This document shows positions 61,119 through 64,000 of a stretch of DNA of 64,000 nucleotides, in pieces (position 1 is the stretch's first letter; each line of letters starts with the position of its first letter). The stretch comes from Ruminiclostridium sp. (GTDB lineage: Bacteria; Bacillota; Clostridia; Oscillospirales; Ruminococcaceae). The stretch covers positions 1 to 64,000 of the forward strand of contig JAGAVH010000033.1 of NCBI GenBank assembly GCA_017942025.1, given 5' to 3'. The notes under the pieces are model-generated. The model made no database searches. It worked only from the letters and a program-made list of their open reading frames with translations, and was not told the DNA's origin. Position numbers and translations under genes: made by a program.

Positions 61119-62225
61119 TTACTTATTTCCCTCCATCAGACCGATAAATTTATCATAAAGATAAGATGTAGTACTCTTCTGTTCTCCTGTTTCAGGATGG
61201 AACTGTACCGAGAATGCGGGAGTATTCTTGTACTCGATACCCTCGCAGGTCTTATCGTTTGCATTGATGTGGCTTATTACCGCCTTTGCTGTATCAACGC
61301 TATCGCTTATTACCGCATAGCCGTGATTCTGTGAAGTTACATAAGTTGTACCGAAGTTCTTATCTGTTACAGGCTGGCTTGCACCTCTGTGACCGTACTT
61401 CAGCTTTTCTGTATCAAAGCCGTTGGCAAGAGCTAAAAGCTGATGGCCGAGTCTGATACCGAAGGTAGGAATGTTTTCTGCGATAAGCTCTTTAAGTGTG
61501 TTTACAGCCGCTTCGTTATCCTTAGGGTCTGCAGGACCGTTTGAAAGAACTATACCATCGGGAGCAAATTCCTTTATTTCTGCCGCTGTGACATTCCAGG
61601 GGAATACTGTTACATCACAGCCTCTCTTTGTAAGAGAATTTACTATATTCTTTGTAAAGCCGTAGTCGATAAGAGCAACCCTGTACTTGCCGTTTTCAGC
61701 CTTGAATTCCTTCTTTTCGCCGCTTACCTTCTCTACTGCACCTGTTATCTTATATTCCTTGATTTCAGGGATAGCCTTTGCGAGAAATTCTTCTGTAGGC
61801 TCTTCGGTAGTAATCATACCATTCATAACGCCCTTTTCACGAAGGATTCTTGTAAGTCTTCTTGTATCTATGTCGAAAAGACCGATAATTCCGTGCTTTT
61901 TAAGGAAACTGTCAATATCGCCTTCACAGCGGAAGTTTGAGGGTGCCTCGCAGTATTCACGGACAATATATCCGTTTATGGCAATCTTCTCTGAGGAGTA
62001 ATCCTCGTCGTTCACGCCGTAGTTACCGATAAGGGGGAAAGTCTGCACCATAATCTGTCCGCAGTAGGAGGGGTCTGTTATAGCCTCCTGATAGCCGACC
62101 ATTGATGTGCTGAATACAACCTCACCGATTGCTTTGCCTTCACTTCCAAAGCTTTTGCCTTTGAAAATTGTGCCGTCCGCTAAAATAAGGTATGCGGTCT
62201 TTGCTTTAATCAGGTTTAAAGTCAT
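61119..62225 (-). CDS. carA: Carbamoyl phosphate synthetase small subunit lacking the catalytic cysteine
   Basis: This 368-residue protein is clearly CarA: the N-terminal swivelling domain has E-V-V-F-S-T-S-M-V-G-Y-Q-E-A-I-T-D-P-S-Y, and a class I glutamine amidotransferase domain follows. But the nucleophile elbow, normally G-I-C-L-G-H-Q, reads G-I-R-L-G-H-Q. R258 is encoded by AGA (61452-61454), which needs two base changes from the usual TGC. The oxyanion strand N-G-P-G-D-P reads N-G-P-A-D-P, and the loop after H343-P-E345 is also altered. The His and Glu of the triad remain. The protein may thus be a structural subunit of an ammonia-dependent synthetase, as in animal CPS I, which has also lost the Cys. 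Reading frame and length are intact. Confidence 0.93.
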   Translation of the reverse strand: MTLNLIKAKTAYLILADGTIFKGKSFGSEGKAIGEVVFSTSMVGYQEAITDPSYCGQIMVQTFPLIGNYGVNDEDYSSEKIAINGYIVREYCEAPSNFRCEGDIDSFLKKHGIIGLFDIDTRRLTRILREKGVMNGMITTEEPTEEFLAKAIPEIKEYKITGAVEKVSGEKKEFKAENGKYRVALIDYGFTKNIVNSLTKRGCDVTVFPWNVTAAEIKEFAPDGIVLSNGPADPKDNEAAVNTLKELIAENIPTFGIRLGHQLLALANGFDTEKLKYGHRGASQPVTDKNFGTTYVTSQNHGYAVISDSVDTAKAVISHINANDKTCEGIEYKNTPAFSVQFHPETGEQKSTTSYLYDKFIGLMEGNK

Positions 62226-62263
62226 TTAAGTCTGTTCCTTTCGTAAGTTTATATAGAAGAGTT

Positions 62264-63196
62264 TTACGGAAGCTTGATTTCTCCCACAAAACCCATAATT
62301 TCATCTCTCATACGCATTGCCTCTCTGAATGCCGCACCTGCATAGTCACGCTCGTCGCAGCCTTCCTTCTTGTATGCGCACATAATTCCTCTTGAGCTGT
62401 TTACGATACCGCCAAGACCGTTACCATCAAATGCCGCCGCAATATCCTTTGCAGAAGCACCCTGAGCGCCATAGCCGGGGATGAGGAAAAAGGTGTGAGG
62501 AAGCTTTTCACGAAGCTCTGCAATCTGCTCGGGGTATGTTGCACCAACTACCGCGCCTACGCCTGAGTAGCCATACTTGCCCATAAGCTCCTGTCCCCAC
62601 TTTTCACACATATTACCCATATGCTCATAAACTGTGATGTCGCCTATCTTCAAGTCCTGAAGCTCACCGCTTGAAGGATTTGATGTCTTTACTAATACGA
62701 AGATACCCTTGTTGTTTTCCTTACATACCTTGATAAGAGGATTGATACCATCGCTGCCGAGATAACCGTTTACTGTAAGGGCGTCGCCCATAAAGGGTGT
62801 GTATTCTTCCTTGCCCACCTTGATTTTACCTAAATGAGCCGCCGCATAGGCTTCCATTGTTGTACCGATATCGTTTCTCTTACCGTCGGTAATTACATAC
62901 ATACCTCTGCTTCTTGCATATTCCTGTGTCTTGTACAGAGTCTTCATACCTGCTGTGCCGTACATTTCGTAATAAGCCGCCTGGGGCTTTACTGCAGGAA
63001 CTATCTCGTGCAGAGCATCGATAAGTCCTTTATTGTATTCTAAAATTGCCTTTGCCGCACCTTTAAGAGTTTCGCCGTACTTGTTGAACGCCTTCTCCTT
63101 GATGTATTCAGGTACAAAGTCAAGCTTGGGGTCGAGACCTGCAACTGTAGGGTTCTGTGTGCGCTGGATTGCCTCCATAAGTAAATCAAGTGACAT
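62264..63196 (-). CDS. pyrF: Orotidine 5'-phosphate decarboxylase
   Basis: This 310-residue protein is of the longer type 2 (mycobacterial-like) form. It begins N-P-T-V-A-G-L-D-P-K-L-D and has the catalytic D-G-K-R-N-D-I-G motif and the phosphate-binding P-G-Y-G-A-Q-G-A and S-S-R-G-I. It converts OMP to UMP, the last step of the pathway. It lies 31 bp after pyrC and 38 bp before carA. Confidence 0.96.
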   Translation of the reverse strand: MSLDLLMEAIQRTQNPTVAGLDPKLDFVPEYIKEKAFNKYGETLKGAAKAILEYNKGLIDALHEIVPAVKPQAAYYEMYGTAGMKTLYKTQEYARSRGMYVITDGKRNDIGTTMEAYAAAHLGKIKVGKEEYTPFMGDALTVNGYLGSDGINPLIKVCKENNKGIFVLVKTSNPSSGELQDLKIGDITVYEHMGNMCEKWGQELMGKYGYSGVGAVVGATYPEQIAELREKLPHTFFLIPGYGAQGASAKDIAAAFDGNGLGGIVNSSRGIMCAYKKEGCDERDYAGAAFREAMRMRDEIMGFVGEIKLP

Positions 63197-63227
63197 AGTT
63201 TTTACCTTTCCTTTCAGTTTTTATATT

Positions 63228-64000
63228 TTAATTATCTTTATATACAACTTGTCCGTTTACCAGTGTGTATTTTACCCTGCCCTTCATAGTCATACCCTTG
63301 AAACAGGTATTCTTTGACTTTGAATGAAGCTTTTCGGGTTCTACTACCCATTCTTCCTGAGGATCAAATATTGCTATATCCGCAACCTCGCCTCTTGCGA
63401 GAGAACCGCCCTCAATGCCGAGAATTCTTCTGGGATTGATACACATAAGTCTTACTATCTGTGCAATATCTATCGTTTCTGTGTGATAAAGTGCCGTAAG
63501 TGTAGCCGCAAGGGATGTTTCCATACCTACTACACCATTCGGAGCCTTTTCAAAATCTGCCTTTTCTTCAGCAGAATGAGGTGCATGGTCAGTTACTATA
63601 CAGTCGATTGTACCATCTGTTATAGCCGCTCTTATCGCCATAACATCGTCAGCCTCACGAAGCGGAGGATTCATTCTGTAGTCGGCGTCACGTGAACGCA
63701 GAGCCTCGTCAGTCAGCATAAAGTAATGAGGTGCTGTTTCGCAGGTGCACATTACACCGATGTGTGTATTGCCTCTGATTATATTGATGCTTCCCTTTGT
63801 GCTTACGTGTGCTATGTGAATAGGCATCTGGCTTGCCTGGGCTATCGCCAGCTCTCTTGCCGTTATGGTGTCCTCGCTGAGTCTGCTCATTCCTTTTACG
63901 CCAAGTTCAAGAGAAACCTTGCCCTTGTTCATAATACCGCCGTCGATTACCTCTAAATCCTCACAATGGGAGATAACCTTGAGTCCGGCATAGTGAGCCT
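63228..64000 (-). CDS. pyrC: Dihydroorotase (N-terminal part outside window)
   Basis: The frame is open to the right edge; the visible 257 residues are the C-terminal part. Metal ligands and substrate residues can be seen in I-S-H-C-E-D, H-I-A-H-V-S-T, E-T-A-P-H-Y-F and V-T-D-H-A-P-H, with the usual N-P-P-L-R. It closes carbamoyl aspartate to dihydroorotate. An ATG at 63932 is internal, since homology continues upstream of it. First visible gene of the operon; the promoter and pyrB, if present, lie outside. Confidence 0.95.
   Translation of the reverse strand, partial: AHYAGLKVISHCEDLEVIDGGIMNKGKVSLELGVKGMSRLSEDTITARELAIAQASQMPIHIAHVSTKGSINIIRGNTHIGVMCTCETAPHYFMLTDEALRSRDADYRMNPPLREADDVMAIRAAITDGTIDCIVTDHAPHSAEEKADFEKAPNGVVGMETSLAATLTALYHTETIDIAQIVRLMCINPRRILGIEGGSLARGEVADIAIFDPQEEWVVEPEKLHSKSKNTCFKGMTMKGRVKYTLVNGQVVYKDN

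Overview
The window looks like the chromosome of a gut or rumen Firmicute of the Oscillospiraceae (Ruminococcus or [Eubacterium] siraeum-like). This rests on the moderately AT-rich composition, the AAAGGAGG-type ribosome sites, TTGACA/TATAAT promoters, large secreted FN3 and BspA/transglutaminase surface proteins, the NifU-like/GGGtGRT gene pair and the gene content. The genus is an inference. I see no transposase, integrase, phage gene or CRISPR array.

Layout. 1-470 is the 3' end of an FN3-repeat surface protein. 764-14650 (minus) holds a DUF1015 protein, a membrane TIR protein with four extracellular repeats, an M23/LysM/G5 cell-wall peptidase, a DXD glycosyltransferase-like protein paired with a GSF pentapeptide-repeat protein, a CCA-transferase-like protein, a TtcA-like tRNA thiolase and an FtsX-type permease with its adaptor. 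15002-20061 (plus) is ppk-polA-rimI. 20101-38050 (minus) holds a PEBP protein, the GGGtGRT/NifU-like pair, two giant surface proteins that share a promoter module, rplJ-rplL with an L10 leader, and a four-gene operon of unknown membrane proteins. 38324-42396 has a FliB-like protein, an EamA transporter and a SulP transporter. Next come tRNA-Arg(CCU), a repeat-rich AT-rich stretch and two PlsC-like acyltransferases, the second broken by a stop codon. 45309-50838 (minus) has a hypothetical protein, a rhodanese lipoprotein, a CPA2 antiporter and a lipoprotein-NfeD-flotillin operon. An XRE regulator and a membrane protein follow on plus. The right end (minus) is a pyrimidine operon, pyrC-pyrF-carA-carB-(membrane protein)-pyrK-pyrD, which runs without a visible terminator into a transglutaminase/BspA/FN3 surface protein.

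Most interesting. (1) An undescribed intergenic repeat of about 240-340 bp occurs at four of the five convergent gene junctions and nowhere else in the window. At two of these the local terminator hairpin is present on both sides of the element. At the fifth junction a self-contained PEBP gene with its own promoter sits between two identical 31-bp terminator copies. This suggests DNA that targets bidirectional terminators. (2) CarA has Arg where the glutaminase nucleophile Cys should be, so pyrimidine synthesis may use ammonia directly. (3) Two promoters carry four-fold 11-bp-period TGTAAC boxes of the PhoP/WalR (OmpR-family) type. (4) Two giant surface-protein genes share a conserved block of about 45 bp upstream of near-consensus promoters.
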